The translations under genes were made by a program, and so were the position numbers. Of a stretch of DNA of 33,388 bases, positions 7,637 through 15,438 are shown in pieces. Numbering within the stretch: the first letter of the stretch is position 1; each line of letters begins with the position of its first letter. Under the pieces are notes generated by a model. The model worked only from the letters and a program-made list of their open reading frames with translations, searched no databases and was not told where the DNA came from. Source of the DNA: an uncultured Bacteroidales bacterium (GTDB taxonomy: Bacteria; Bacteroidota; Bacteroidia; Bacteroidales; UBA932); NCBI GenBank assembly GCA_946187975.1, contig CAMHTE010000012.1, positions 1 to 33,388 on the forward strand, written 5' to 3'.

Positions 7637-7955
7637 GATTGCCCGCAAGAACGCCCAGACGGTAGGGGATGTACTGAAACTCTTCTTTAAGGAAAACCAT
7701 CTTTCCGCCTCCCATAATGCCAGACGCATTTATGAGGCATGGAACATAGCCTCGGGAGCGGAAGCATATACCATTAAACGTTTCTTCCGGGACGGAAAGC
7801 TTTATATAACCCTTTCTTCGTCCGTCGTCTGCTCCCAGCTTTCGATGCAGAAGGACCTTCTGATAGAGAAGATAAACGCCATTCTGGACAGGGACGAGCT
7901 GTTCATCCGCGATGACGAACGTCTCAGCAATGTCCGGGAACTTATACTGCGATGA
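7629..7955 (+). CDS. DUF721 / DciA-like protein
   Basis: This 108-residue basic protein belongs to the DUF721 family, which includes DciA, the ancestral loader or partner of the replicative helicase. The core reads ARRIYEAWNIASG followed by the beta segment FRDGKLYITLSSSVVCSQLSMQKDLLIEKIN, which is the family's KH-like portion. It overlaps recF upstream by 8 nt and pdxB downstream by 4 nt, so it is the middle gene of a tight operon. Its position beside recF fits a role in replication or repair. Helicase loading is inferred from the family and is not shown here. Confidence 0.8.
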   Translation: MNRIARKNAQTVGDVLKLFFKENHLSASHNARRIYEAWNIASGAEAYTIKRFFRDGKLYITLSSSVVCSQLSMQKDLLIEKINAILDRDELFIRDDERLSNVRELILR

Positions 7956-8989
7956 AGATAGTCATTGACCACGCCATACCGTTCATCAACGGTGTTTTCG
8001 AACCTTACGTAGATGAGGTTATATACAAGGAAGGATCGGAGATCAGCCACGACGACCTGCTTGACGCCGACGCCCTCGTAATCCGCACCAGAACCCGCTG
8101 TAACGAGGAACTCCTGGACGGAACTTCCGTAAAGCTTATTGCCACCGCCACAATAGGTACCGACCATATAGACCTTCCGTACTGCCGTGCGCACGATATC
8201 TTCGTTCAGAATGCCCCCGGATGCAATGCCGGAGGAGTTATGAACTATGTTTTCTCGGCCCTGTACGGCGCTGCTTCGCGCAAGAGCATTCCTCTCACGG
8301 GTGCCACGATGGGCATAGTCGGCGTAGGTCAGGTGGGTTCCCGAGTGGAGCTGATGGCAAAGTATCTGGGTTACAAGGTCCTTCTCTGCGATCCTCCCAG
8401 GGCGGAGGAAGAGGGGAGCGCACAGTTCTGCAAGCTCGAGGAGCTTCTGGAGAATTCCGATATAGTTACCCTGCATGTCCCTCTAACGGACAGCACCCGC
8501 TACATGGCGGACGACGCCTTCTTTGCAAGGATGAAGTTCGGCGCTTTCTTTATCAACACTTCCCGCGGAGAAGTTGTTGACGAACAGGCACTTATGCGGG
8601 CGATTCCCAAGCTTGGGCCCGTTATTATCGATACCTGGGACCACGAACCCGACGTGAATCCCGAACTCCTGAAGATGGTGGACATAGCGACTCCGCACAT
8701 TGCCGGATACTCCTATCAGGGCAAGCAGCGCGGAACCGCCGTCGCCGTGCGTTCGGTAGCACGCTACTTCGGCATCAGGGAACTCTTTGAGTTCTTCCCT
8801 CCCACCGACGTAAAGGAACTGGAAGCCGTAAAGCTGGACCTCATAGGCATGACCCAGGGCCAGCGTACCTCCGTATTCCAATACAACTATCCCATCTTCA
8901 CCGACGACTTCATGTTCCGGGTGAATCCGGACGGATTCGAGAGGCTCCGCGCAAACTACAGCTACCGACGGGAGTTCTACGTTATCTGA
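7952..8989 (+). CDS. pdxB: Erythronate-4-phosphate dehydrogenase
   Basis: PdxB oxidises 4-phosphoerythronate in the DXP-dependent route to pyridoxal 5'-phosphate. The 345-residue protein is a D-2-hydroxyacid dehydrogenase. Its NAD-binding Rossmann loop is GIVGVGQVGSRV at about 120-131. Catalytic residues are visible as Arg in INTSRGEVVDE, Glu in DTWDHEPDVN and His in TPHIAGYSYQGKQRGT. The phrase TPHIAGYSYQGKQRGT is typical of PdxB rather than of serA-type relatives. A C-terminal region of about 80 residues fits the PdxB dimerisation domain. The ATG overlaps the previous stop by 4 nt. Confidence 0.93.
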   Translation: MKIVIDHAIPFINGVFEPYVDEVIYKEGSEISHDDLLDADALVIRTRTRCNEELLDGTSVKLIATATIGTDHIDLPYCRAHDIFVQNAPGCNAGGVMNYVFSALYGAASRKSIPLTGATMGIVGVGQVGSRVELMAKYLGYKVLLCDPPRAEEEGSAQFCKLEELLENSDIVTLHVPLTDSTRYMADDAFFARMKFGAFFINTSRGEVVDEQALMRAIPKLGPVIIDTWDHEPDVNPELLKMVDIATPHIAGYSYQGKQRGTAVAVRSVARYFGIRELFEFFPPTDVKELEAVKLDLIGMTQGQRTSVFQYNYPIFTDDFMFRVNPDGFERLRANYSYRREFYVI

Positions 8990-9011
8990 CACATAATTAT
9001 TACACGCATAT

Positions 9012-10418
9012 ATGACACTGGAACAACAACTGAATTATTTCCGTGCAGGTTTTCCCTGGCTTAAGATAGCCGCTCCCGCAACCCCGGAGAAGGGTATAGC
9101 GGTGCTTGACGGAAAAGAAATCGCACGTGCGGTCGATTATGCACGCAGCGCCCATACCGACGGACGCCTCAAGTTTGTGCCCGCCTCAGGTGCGGCTTCC
9201 CGCATGTTCAAGGATATTTTCGCCGGTGCCGACGCTCCCAACGAAGCTGTGCATACCCTAACGGCTTCCATCAAGCGTTTCGCATTCTATGACAAGGCCC
9301 TTTTCGGGGAGCCCGATCCCATGTCGGAAGCCGACTGCAAGGCCACGGCGCACAAGCTCCTGGATGCTGACGGTCTGGGATACGGCAGTAAGCCCAAGGG
9401 AGTGCTCCGCTTCCATCGTTATGCTGATGAGGTACGTACCGCCCTTGCAGAGCATCTTGTGGAGGGACAGGCATACATGCGCAACGCCGACGGCAGCGTG
9501 AATATTTGCTTTACTATTTCGCCAGAGCACAAAGGTCTTTTCGAAGCCGCTTTGGCTGAGGTAAAAGACAAGTACGAAGCACGTTACGGCGTAAAGTACA
9601 ATATCAGTTTCACTTTCCAGGATCCTGCCACCGATACGATTGCGGTCACTCCGGAAAACGAGCCTTTCCTTTGCGACGACGGTTCGCGTCTGTTCCGTCC
9701 CGCCGGCCACGGCGCCCTTATCTATAATCTGGACAAGGTCAGCGAAGAACTCGTTTCCATCAAGAACATTGACAACGTTGCTGTCGAGAGGATGCTCCCG
9801 GCTACCGCGGAATACAAGGAGGTGCTCATAGGCAAGGCCCTGGAACTCAGGGATACCATTTTCGGGCTGATCCGCCGCATGGATGCGGGCGAGGACGTCC
9901 TGGACGAGGCCGAGGCCTTCCTTAAGAAGGTACTTTGCGTGGAGCTTCCTGCCAATGCGGGTGCCTCCAGGGCTGAACTGATACGCTCGAAACTCAACCG
10001 TCCCATTCGTGTCTGCGGAATGGTGCGCAACGAAGGCGAGCCCGGGGGAGGACCTTTCATCATAAAGGGGAGCGACGGCTGTACCTCGCTGCAGATACTC
10101 GAAAGCGTGCAGATTAACAAGGACGATCCTGCTGCTGTGGCAGCCCTTGCGTCGGCCACCCACTTCAACCCGGTGGACCTCGTATGCTGCCTTAGGGATT
10201 ACCAGGGCGGTAAATTCGACCTTCTCGCCCACGTGGACCCGAATGCCGGCTTCATCTCCTCGAAGAGCTATCAGGGCCGTCCGCTCAAGGCACTGGAACT
10301 GCCCGGACTTTGGAACGGCGCCATGAGCGACTGGAACACTCTCTTCGTGGAAGTCCCGCTCGAGACTTTCAACCCCGTAAAGACCGTTCTGGACCTGCTG
10401 AGGCCCGCACACCAGTAA
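9012..10418 (+). CDS. DUF4301 family protein of unknown function
   Basis: This 468-residue cytoplasmic protein resembles the DUF4301 family of Bacteroidota; its function is not known. Near the N-terminus it has the stretch LKFVPASGAASRMFKDIFAG, a glycine-rich turn that resembles the nucleotide loop of sugar-phosphate nucleotidylyltransferases. Later segments include GVLRFHRYADEVRTALAEHL, ISFTFQDPATDTIAV, RPAGHGALIYNLD and RVCGMVRNEGEPGGGPF, which look like the conserved blocks of a single large domain. No membrane span or signal is present. It starts 22 nt after pdxB, so it may be read from the same transcript. A nucleotide-sugar role is only a suggestion from the first motif. Confidence 0.72.
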   Translation: MTLEQQLNYFRAGFPWLKIAAPATPEKGIAVLDGKEIARAVDYARSAHTDGRLKFVPASGAASRMFKDIFAGADAPNEAVHTLTASIKRFAFYDKALFGEPDPMSEADCKATAHKLLDADGLGYGSKPKGVLRFHRYADEVRTALAEHLVEGQAYMRNADGSVNICFTISPEHKGLFEAALAEVKDKYEARYGVKYNISFTFQDPATDTIAVTPENEPFLCDDGSRLFRPAGHGALIYNLDKVSEELVSIKNIDNVAVERMLPATAEYKEVLIGKALELRDTIFGLIRRMDAGEDVLDEAEAFLKKVLCVELPANAGASRAELIRSKLNRPIRVCGMVRNEGEPGGGPFIIKGSDGCTSLQILESVQINKDDPAAVAALASATHFNPVDLVCCLRDYQGGKFDLLAHVDPNAGFISSKSYQGRPLKALELPGLWNGAMSDWNTLFVEVPLETFNPVKTVLDLLRPAHQ

Positions 10419-10430
10419 GATGGGCCGGGG

Positions 10431-10462
10431 GTTGTAATATTGACCGTTTTTTTATACATTTG
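10431..10462 (+). promoter_or_regulatory. Putative promoter of the TPR-yebC-def group
   Basis: TACATTTG at 10455-10462 fits the -7 consensus. GTTG at 10431-10434, 20 nt upstream, is a three-of-four -33 match. The leader to the ATG at 10504 would be about 36 nt. Confidence 0.45.
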
Positions 10463-10503
10463 CAGGCTTTTTTGTAAGTATACAAACGATAATACAAGAT
10501 ACT

Positions 10504-11178
10504 ATGGCTATCAAAGAGAAGACAAAGGAAGAAGTCCGTCTGGAGAAGGTGGAAAACACCGTATCGCGGACCGAAGAGTTTTTTAACGAAAACGGCAAGC
10601 TCATCTGGGGCATTCTTATAGCGGTCGTGGTCGTCTGGCTGGCCATTCTCGGCTACCAGAAGTTCATCCTCCAGCCCAAGTGCGCAGAGGCCCAGGAGCA
10701 GGCATTCCCCGCCGAAGGTCTCTTCCGTCAGGGTGAGTACCAGCTGGCTCTCGAGGGAGACGGCAACGTGCTCGGATTCAAGGAGATAATCGACAGCTAC
10801 GGCAGCAAGGCCGGTAAGGCAATGTATTTCTATGCAGGTGTTTGCGAGCTTCAGCTCGGCAACTTCGAGGAGGCTCTCGCATACCTTCGTAAATACAACA
10901 GCAAGGACGTCGTCATGGCAGCCCGCGCAATTGCCTGCCAGGGAGATGCCTACGTAGGACTTGAGGACTACAAGGCCGCAGTAGCCGCCTATAAGAAGGC
11001 TGTTGCTAAGGCCGATAACCTTTTCGCCGCCGCCTACCTCGTAAAGGAAGGTCTCGCGCTTGAGCAGCTCGGCGACAAGGCAGCCGCCCTCGCATGCTAC
11101 AAGGAGGTCAAGGACAAGTATCCCCAGAGCGTCGAGGCTTACGACATCGACAAGTACATTGCTGCAGTGGAGGAGTAG
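10504..11178 (+). CDS. Membrane-anchored tetratricopeptide repeat protein
   Basis: The 224-residue protein starts with a charged cytoplasmic tail (about 1-32). One membrane span follows at about 33-52 (LIWGILIAVVVVWLAILGY). The rest is an alpha-helical C-terminal region that would lie in the periplasm. At least three TPR-like units are visible in the segments around GKAMYFYAGVCELQLGNFEEA, ACQGDAYVGLEDYKAAVAAY and KEGLALEQLGDKAAALACY. This layout matches YfgM-like proteins, which assist secretion or envelope quality control, but the match is structural rather than strong in sequence. The yebC-family gene follows after 2 nt, so the genes are co-transcribed. Confidence 0.75.
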   Translation: MAIKEKTKEEVRLEKVENTVSRTEEFFNENGKLIWGILIAVVVVWLAILGYQKFILQPKCAEAQEQAFPAEGLFRQGEYQLALEGDGNVLGFKEIIDSYGSKAGKAMYFYAGVCELQLGNFEEALAYLRKYNSKDVVMAARAIACQGDAYVGLEDYKAAVAAYKKAVAKADNLFAAAYLVKEGLALEQLGDKAAALACYKEVKDKYPQSVEAYDIDKYIAAVEE

Positions 11179-11180
11179 TC

Positions 11181-11927
11181 ATGGGAAGGGCATTCGAATT
11201 CCGTAAGGAAAGGAAGTTGAAGCGCTGGGGCCACATGGCCCGCACCTTCACCAAACTGGGCAAGGAAATCACCATCGCCGTCAAGCAGGGCGGTCCCGAT
11301 GTTACCGGAAACCCGCGCCTCCGCGCCCTCATGGCCGAGGCCCGTTCCGAGCAGATGCCTAAGGAGAACATCGAGCGTGCCATCAAGAAGGCCACCGAGA
11401 GCAAGCAGGGCGACTTCAAGGAGGTTATCTACGAGGGCTACGGCCCCTTCGGCATTGCCTATCTGGTAGAAACCGCCACCGATAATAACACCCGCACCGT
11501 CGCCAACGTCCGCAGCTATTTCAATAAGTGTGGCGGATCGCTCGGTACCAGCGGCAGCGTCGCCTTCATGTTCGACCACAAGTGCGTTTTCCGCATCAAG
11601 GAAACCGAAGGTCTCGACCTCGAAGAATTCGAACTTGAGCTCATCGACTACGGTGCCGAGGAAGTATTTGAGGAGACCGTCGTGGACAAGGACGACAACG
11701 AGTCCAAGGAAGTTGTCATCTACGGTGACTACACATCCTACGGTGCTATCCAGAAGTATATCGAAGACAATGGTTACGAGCTTGTATCCGGCGGATTCGA
11801 GCAGATTCCGAACGTTGAGCTCAAGGATGTCACTCCCGAGCAGCGTGCAACGCTCGAAAAGCTCATAGGCCTGCTTGAGGACGACGAGGACGTGACCAAC
11901 GTCTACACCACCATGAAGCCCGAATAA
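11181..11927 (+). CDS. YebC/PmpR (TACO1) family regulator
   Basis: The 248-residue protein belongs to the YebC family. Its members were described as DNA-binding regulators, and some are now linked to translation of difficult sequences such as proline runs. The N-terminal block MGRAFEFRKERKLKRWGHMARTF... matches the family opening, which decides the ATG at 11181; longer upstream frames are false. Further conserved blocks are NPRLRALMAEAR, MPKENIERAIKKA, YEGYGPFGIAYLVE, DNNTRTVANVRSYF and GGSLGTSGSVAFMFD. Length and domain order are normal. It lies 2 nt behind the TPR gene and 9 nt ahead of the deformylase gene. Confidence 0.92.
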   Translation: MGRAFEFRKERKLKRWGHMARTFTKLGKEITIAVKQGGPDVTGNPRLRALMAEARSEQMPKENIERAIKKATESKQGDFKEVIYEGYGPFGIAYLVETATDNNTRTVANVRSYFNKCGGSLGTSGSVAFMFDHKCVFRIKETEGLDLEEFELELIDYGAEEVFEETVVDKDDNESKEVVIYGDYTSYGAIQKYIEDNGYELVSGGFEQIPNVELKDVTPEQRATLEKLIGLLEDDEDVTNVYTTMKPE

Positions 11928-11936
11928 TCAGGTTTT

Positions 11937-12509
11937 ATGCTTCTGGTACTCTCCATCCTCGCTTGCCTGCTCCTTGCGGGCTGCGGTGCACAAGGGAGCC
12001 TCACGGAAGCCGAAATAACGCTTATTTCCGAATCGCCCGAAGTAATGCGGGTGCTTACGGTAGAAGACAGGGCCGACTCCTTGTTCCTAAGGGGGAAGGC
12101 CCTGGATTTTAATGCTTCCGACCTCAGCGGGGAGTACGTCCGTACCCTTGGCCGTAAGATGCTCGCCACCGTTACCTGCCCTGAGCAGGACGGTGTTGGA
12201 ATAGCTGCGCCCCAGGTAGGAATAGCCCGCAGACTGATAGCCGTCCAGCGTTTCGACAAACCGGGGGAGCCCTTCGAACTGTATGCTAACATTCGCATCC
12301 TGGATCTTCCCGGACCGTTCGAAGACGGGCCGGAGGGTTGTCTTTCCGTTCCCGGAGTAAGGGCGATAGTCAAACGAAGCAGGGAAGTGGTTATTTCTTA
12401 TACCGACCCGGAAACCCTTCTGGAGCACGTAGATACGGTATTTGGCTTCAGTGCTGTAATTTTTCAGCACGAAATCGATCATTTGGAAGGAATTCTTTTG
12501 GAAAATTAA
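11937..12509 (+). CDS. def: Peptide deformylase with lipoprotein signal peptide
   Basis: Peptide deformylase removes the formyl group from new N-terminal methionines. All three motifs are intact in this 190-residue protein: G86VGIAAPQ, E133GCLS with metal ligand C135, and Q177HEIDH with ligands H178 and H182 and catalytic E179. What is odd is the N-terminus. It is a short hydrophobic stretch ending in the lipobox LLAGC with C16, then a linker of about 45 residues. This would make it an exported lipoprotein, whereas classic PDFs are cytosolic and ribosome-bound. No alternative ATG downstream gives an obviously better start before the catalytic domain. It sits 9 nt after the yebC-family gene. 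The enzyme family is secure; the natural substrate of an exported form is unknown. Confidence 0.88.
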   Translation: MLLVLSILACLLLAGCGAQGSLTEAEITLISESPEVMRVLTVEDRADSLFLRGKALDFNASDLSGEYVRTLGRKMLATVTCPEQDGVGIAAPQVGIARRLIAVQRFDKPGEPFELYANIRILDLPGPFEDGPEGCLSVPGVRAIVKRSREVVISYTDPETLLEHVDTVFGFSAVIFQHEIDHLEGILLEN

Positions 12510-12527
12510 AAAATATGTCTACCTTTG
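12497..12527 (+). promoter_or_regulatory. Consensus promoter of the ABC-transporter operon
   Basis: TTTG at 12497-12500, exactly 19 nt, then TACCTTTG at 12520-12527: a full match to TTTG-N19-TAnnTTTG. The -33 box lies inside the end of the def gene. The predicted leader to the ATG at 12553 is about 20 nt. Confidence 0.62.
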
Positions 12528-12552
12528 CAGTGTATTAATAAACTAATACACC

Positions 12553-13383
12553 ATGATAAAGGTAAACGATATTTCTTACAGTTATGGCTCCAAGCCCTGT
12601 CTGGAGCACATTTCGCTCCAGTTGGAGAAGGGCAGCATCTATGGTCTGCTGGGCGAAAACGGTGTGGGCAAGACCACGCTTCTGACTCTTTTGAGCGGGT
12701 TGAAGAAAGTGCAGAAGGGGAGTATCGACATCGACGGATACGATCCCTACGGGCGCAATCCGCTTTTCCTCGAGAAACTTATCTATCTTCCCGAAACGGT
12801 CTCACCGGTTCCCATGAAGGCATCGGCGTTCGCCTCTTCCGACGGAATCTTCCGCCCGGATTTCAGCATGGAGGTGTTTAACGAACTGATGGGTATCTTT
12901 GAGATGGATCCTTCCCAGCGCATGGACCGCATGTCTTCGGGACAGCTCAAAAAGACTTACATCGCCTTCGCGCTCGCGTGCCGTCCGGAGTTCCTCTTCC
13001 TGGATGAGCCCACCAACGGGCTCGACATTCCCTCAAAGGCACAGTTCCGCAAGGCCATGCTCTCGTACACGCGCGAAGATTCTACTATAGTGGTATCCAC
13101 GCATCAGGTGAAGGACCTTGAGAATATTATCGATCCCGTCATAATTCTGGACAACCGCGACGTGCTTCTGAACGCTTCGCTCGAGAAGATTGCCGACAAG
13201 CTCTACTTCGACTACGGTTCGGCTCCCATCAAGGACTGCCTCTATCAGGAGCAGATGCCCGGAGGATTGCTCCAGGTCTGCCTCAATAGCAAGGGACAGC
13301 CCAGCAAGGTGAGTATCGAGGCCCTCTTCAATACGGCCCATAAGAATAAGGAATTTATTAAAGGTATTTTCAGCCATGAGTAG
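12553..13383 (+). CDS. ABC transporter ATP-binding protein
   Basis: This 276-residue ATPase powers a small ABC exporter-type complex with the permease encoded next. Walker A is GLLGENGVGKTTLL (about 33-46). The ABC signature appears as RMSSGQLKKTY, Walker B as FLFLDEPTNGLD, and the switch histidine in VVSTHQVKD. The order ATPase-permease-GntR regulator and the domain type recall YtrB-like systems in Firmicutes, so a drug, bacteriocin or cell-wall-stress role is possible but not shown. The permease frame overlaps by 8 nt. Confidence 0.9.
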   Translation: MIKVNDISYSYGSKPCLEHISLQLEKGSIYGLLGENGVGKTTLLTLLSGLKKVQKGSIDIDGYDPYGRNPLFLEKLIYLPETVSPVPMKASAFASSDGIFRPDFSMEVFNELMGIFEMDPSQRMDRMSSGQLKKTYIAFALACRPEFLFLDEPTNGLDIPSKAQFRKAMLSYTREDSTIVVSTHQVKDLENIIDPVIILDNRDVLLNASLEKIADKLYFDYGSAPIKDCLYQEQMPGGLLQVCLNSKGQPSKVSIEALFNTAHKNKEFIKGIFSHE

Positions 13384-14182
13384 CATATTCGATTTTGCGC
13401 GTTTCCGCAAGTATTTCAATTATGACCTTGCCATGGCAAGGAATAAGGACGGCGTGAGCATCCTCGTGCTTATGTTCTTCCCGCTGTATTCCTTCTTCTT
13501 CTATCAGTTGTTTTCCTTCCTTATCACCGGCCACATGTCGCCCATGAGCATAGGGAATTCGATTACGGCGTACATTATCTGCTTCTGCATAACGGTTATA
13601 TCGTTCCCCATGCGCTGCTACGGCGGCATTACCCGAAAGGGGACTGGCAGCAACTGGGTTCTCCGTCCGGCTTCGGCCTTCGAGAAGTTCCTGTCCATGC
13701 TGCTTATTACCTGTGTAGTCCTGCCTGCCGTTTGGCTTGCCGGAATGGTGTTCTCGGAGTGGATCCTCAGCGTCGTATTCCCGGAATATGTTTCTTTCGG
13801 TCTGCCGAGGATAATATCTTCCCTGGAAGAGATTCTGGCTGAGTTCCATGCCGACGACGGAACCACCCTGGCGTTCAGCGTTCCCTTCTGTCTGTACCTT
13901 AACTGGTGCGAGAACATACTTACCTTTACGCTTGGAGCTGTTCTTTTCCGCAGGAACAAGGTTGTCTGCACCTTCCTCAGCCTCATTGCCTTCATGGTTG
14001 CATTCAGCGTTTTCAGCGTGCCCATCTTCAAGAGCATAGGCGGTATGAACCTGATTCCCTCATCGCCCGACAGCAACAGCATCATCCGTCTTATGAATAT
14101 GATGGTGTACGGTACCTATATAGTGATCTTCCTTGCTCTCGATCTGGGAATCTACTTCAGGATCAAGACCATAAAGCATTAA
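13376..14182 (+). CDS. ABC transporter permease (membrane subunit)
   Basis: The 268-residue protein is hydrophobic, with about six membrane spans by eye. They lie around 35-60 (LMFFPLYSFFFYQLFSFLI), 68-90, 108-132, 165-190, 195-215 and 240-262, with no recognisable soluble domain. The gene overlaps the ATPase gene by 8 nt and is followed after 3 nt by the GntR regulator gene. The pairing makes it the transmembrane half of the transporter. I do not recognise a specific permease subfamily or its substrate. Confidence 0.82.
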   Translation: MSSIFDFARFRKYFNYDLAMARNKDGVSILVLMFFPLYSFFFYQLFSFLITGHMSPMSIGNSITAYIICFCITVISFPMRCYGGITRKGTGSNWVLRPASAFEKFLSMLLITCVVLPAVWLAGMVFSEWILSVVFPEYVSFGLPRIISSLEEILAEFHADDGTTLAFSVPFCLYLNWCENILTFTLGAVLFRRNKVVCTFLSLIAFMVAFSVFSVPIFKSIGGMNLIPSSPDSNSIIRLMNMMVYGTYIVIFLALDLGIYFRIKTIKH

Positions 14183-14185
14183 CAG

Positions 14186-14530
14186 ATGGAATTCGACATT
14201 AACAGGCCAATATATCTGCAGATTGCCGAAGCTTTCTGCAACAGGATACTCTCCGGAGAACTAAAAGGAGGGGACCGGATTCCGTCGGTACGCGAGTATG
14301 GCGCTGAGATAGGGGTTAATCCCAATACGGTTGCACGTTCGTACGACGTCCTTACTACGGACGGAATAATATTCAATAAGAGGGGAATAGGCTTCTATGT
14401 GAGCCCGGATGCCGCTTCAAGCATACGTAAGGCCGAAAAGAAGCGTTTCCTGAAAGAGGAGCTGCCGGCCTTCGTCCAGAGGGCGAAACTTCTGGATATA
14501 GAACCGGAAGAACTAAAGAAGTTATTCTGA
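14186..14530 (+). CDS. GntR family regulator, short YtrA-like form
   Basis: The 114-residue protein consists of a GntR winged helix-turn-helix (about 6-72) and a short helical tail in place of a ligand-binding domain, as in the YtrA subfamily. Diagnostic stretches are RPIYLQIAEAFCNRILSGEL, GDRIPSVREYGAEIGVNPNTV and ARSYDVLTTDGIIFNKRGIGFYV. It is the last gene of the ABC operon and probably controls it by binding near the promoter at 12497-12527; this is inferred from other YtrA-type operons, where the regulator gene usually comes first. Its stop codon overlaps the end of the convergent GSCFA gene by 9 nt. Confidence 0.9.
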   Translation: MEFDINRPIYLQIAEAFCNRILSGELKGGDRIPSVREYGAEIGVNPNTVARSYDVLTTDGIIFNKRGIGFYVSPDAASSIRKAEKKRFLKEELPAFVQRAKLLDIEPEELKKLF

Positions 14531-15388
14531 CATCACGCGATGGGCCGCCTTCCGGGCGGCCTTTTCGTTTTCTGCCACCGCCGCAAGCTCATCCTTGGGC
14601 ACGCCTGCTTCGAGGAAATGTTGCCAGATGTAATCTTCTGCGACCTTGGAGGGGTGCAGGAGATCTTCGGCATAGAAGCGGTAGTCCCGGAGCTCGTCCA
14701 GAAGTATTTCGTACGCGGGGAAATAGCAGCAGCGGCTTCCCTCGCGGGAGATCAGGTCCTCGATGGCAAGTATCAGGGTGGATTTGCTGACGCTGTTGGC
14801 GTGTGCCCCGTCGCCCATATGCCTGATAGGGCTCACTGTAAAAATGAATTCCTTTAAAGGATGCTGGCGCACAAGGCCTGAGAGTATGTCCGCTACCTGG
14901 CTTACTGAGAGCAGTTCATGGGAGAATTCGGCAGCCGGACGCTTCAGGCAGTTGGATACCACTTCGCAGTCGCTTACCTTGCGCCAGACCATGGCCGTTC
15001 CGAGCGTGATTATTACCTTATTGCAGCTCTTCCAGAAGGCAGAAGCCTTTTCGAAAGCGTCGTTAGCTCCTTTAAGGAAATCGTCCGCGTCCCTGCGGGC
15101 GAAGGAAGTATGATGCCACCACGAGCAGATGCGCCCGTCTCCAGCCCCCATTTCCACGCACTCGTGTGCTTCGAAAGGCTTTCCGAACTGCATCCTGGCA
15201 ACGGAATTGGCTATCGAAACGGGGTTGTACAGAGTTCCGAAGGGGTTGACGCAGACGTCGAATCCGGCGGATTTCAGCCGCTCGCCCATGCCGTCGGCGA
15301 AGCAGCTTCCCAATACCATAATCTTGTCCTTGAGCGAGGCCTTTACAGGCAGGGGCGGACAGTCTACCCGGGTGGAGAATCGAATCAT
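14522..15388 (-). CDS. GSCFA domain protein
   Basis: The 288-residue protein belongs to the GSCFA family, named after a Gly-Ser-Cys-Phe-Ala motif seen here as LGSCFADGMGERL at about 25-37. It is followed by the typical NPFGTLYNPVSIAN. Other blocks are WWHHTSF, VIITLGTAMVWR, FIFTVSPIRHMGDG and YFPAYEILLDELRDYRFYAEDLLHPS. The SPIRH and HPS segments resemble catalytic blocks of SGNH/GDSL-type hydrolases, so a hydrolase is plausible. The ATG at 15388 matches the family N-terminus; a TTG further up at 15415 is rejected. The -7 box ends 4 nt before this ATG, so the mRNA appears leaderless. The 3' end of the gene contains the opposing operon's terminator. Confidence 0.85.
   Translation of the reverse strand: MIRFSTRVDCPPLPVKASLKDKIMVLGSCFADGMGERLKSAGFDVCVNPFGTLYNPVSIANSVARMQFGKPFEAHECVEMGAGDGRICSWWHHTSFARRDADDFLKGANDAFEKASAFWKSCNKVIITLGTAMVWRKVSDCEVVSNCLKRPAAEFSHELLSVSQVADILSGLVRQHPLKEFIFTVSPIRHMGDGAHANSVSKSTLILAIEDLISREGSRCCYFPAYEILLDELRDYRFYAEDLLHPSKVAEDYIWQHFLEAGVPKDELAAVAENEKAARKAAHRVMSE
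14543..14570 (+). terminator. Intrinsic terminator of the ABC-GntR operon, inside the antisense GSCFA gene
   Basis: GGCCGCC (14543-14549) pairs perfectly with GGCGGCC (14555-14561) around a 5-nt loop, and TTTTCGTTTT follows. It begins 12 nt after the gntR-type stop codon. The same bases encode the Ala/Lys-rich C-terminus of the GSCFA protein on the other strand. Confidence 0.68.
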
Positions 15389-15392
15389 ACTG

Positions 15393-15400
15393 CAAAAATA
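15393..15400 (-). promoter_or_regulatory. Putative -7 box of the GSCFA gene
   Basis: The minus strand reads TATTTTTG, 4 nt before the ATG. No good -33 box was found at standard spacing. If used, the transcript would begin at or next to the start codon. Confidence 0.45.
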
Positions 15401-15422
15401 ACGAAGTTCCGTCAAAATAAAC

Positions 15423-15430
15423 TATCTTTG
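15423..15430 (+). promoter_or_regulatory. Putative -7 box for the outer-membrane protein / nucleotidase pair
   Basis: TATCTTTG matches the -7 consensus, 8 nt before the ATG at 15439. No TTTG lies 19-20 nt upstream. The leader would be only a few bases. Confidence 0.45.
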
Positions 15431-15438
15431 AAGACTCA

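Noticed and set aside
6773..7729. Minus-strand open frame of 318 codons
   Set aside because: It is antisense to recF and the DUF721 gene. The recF motifs settle the coding strand.
9258..10412. Minus-strand open frame of 384 codons
   Set aside because: It lies wholly opposite the DUF4301 gene, which has conserved blocks and fits the operon direction. No domain is visible in the antisense product.
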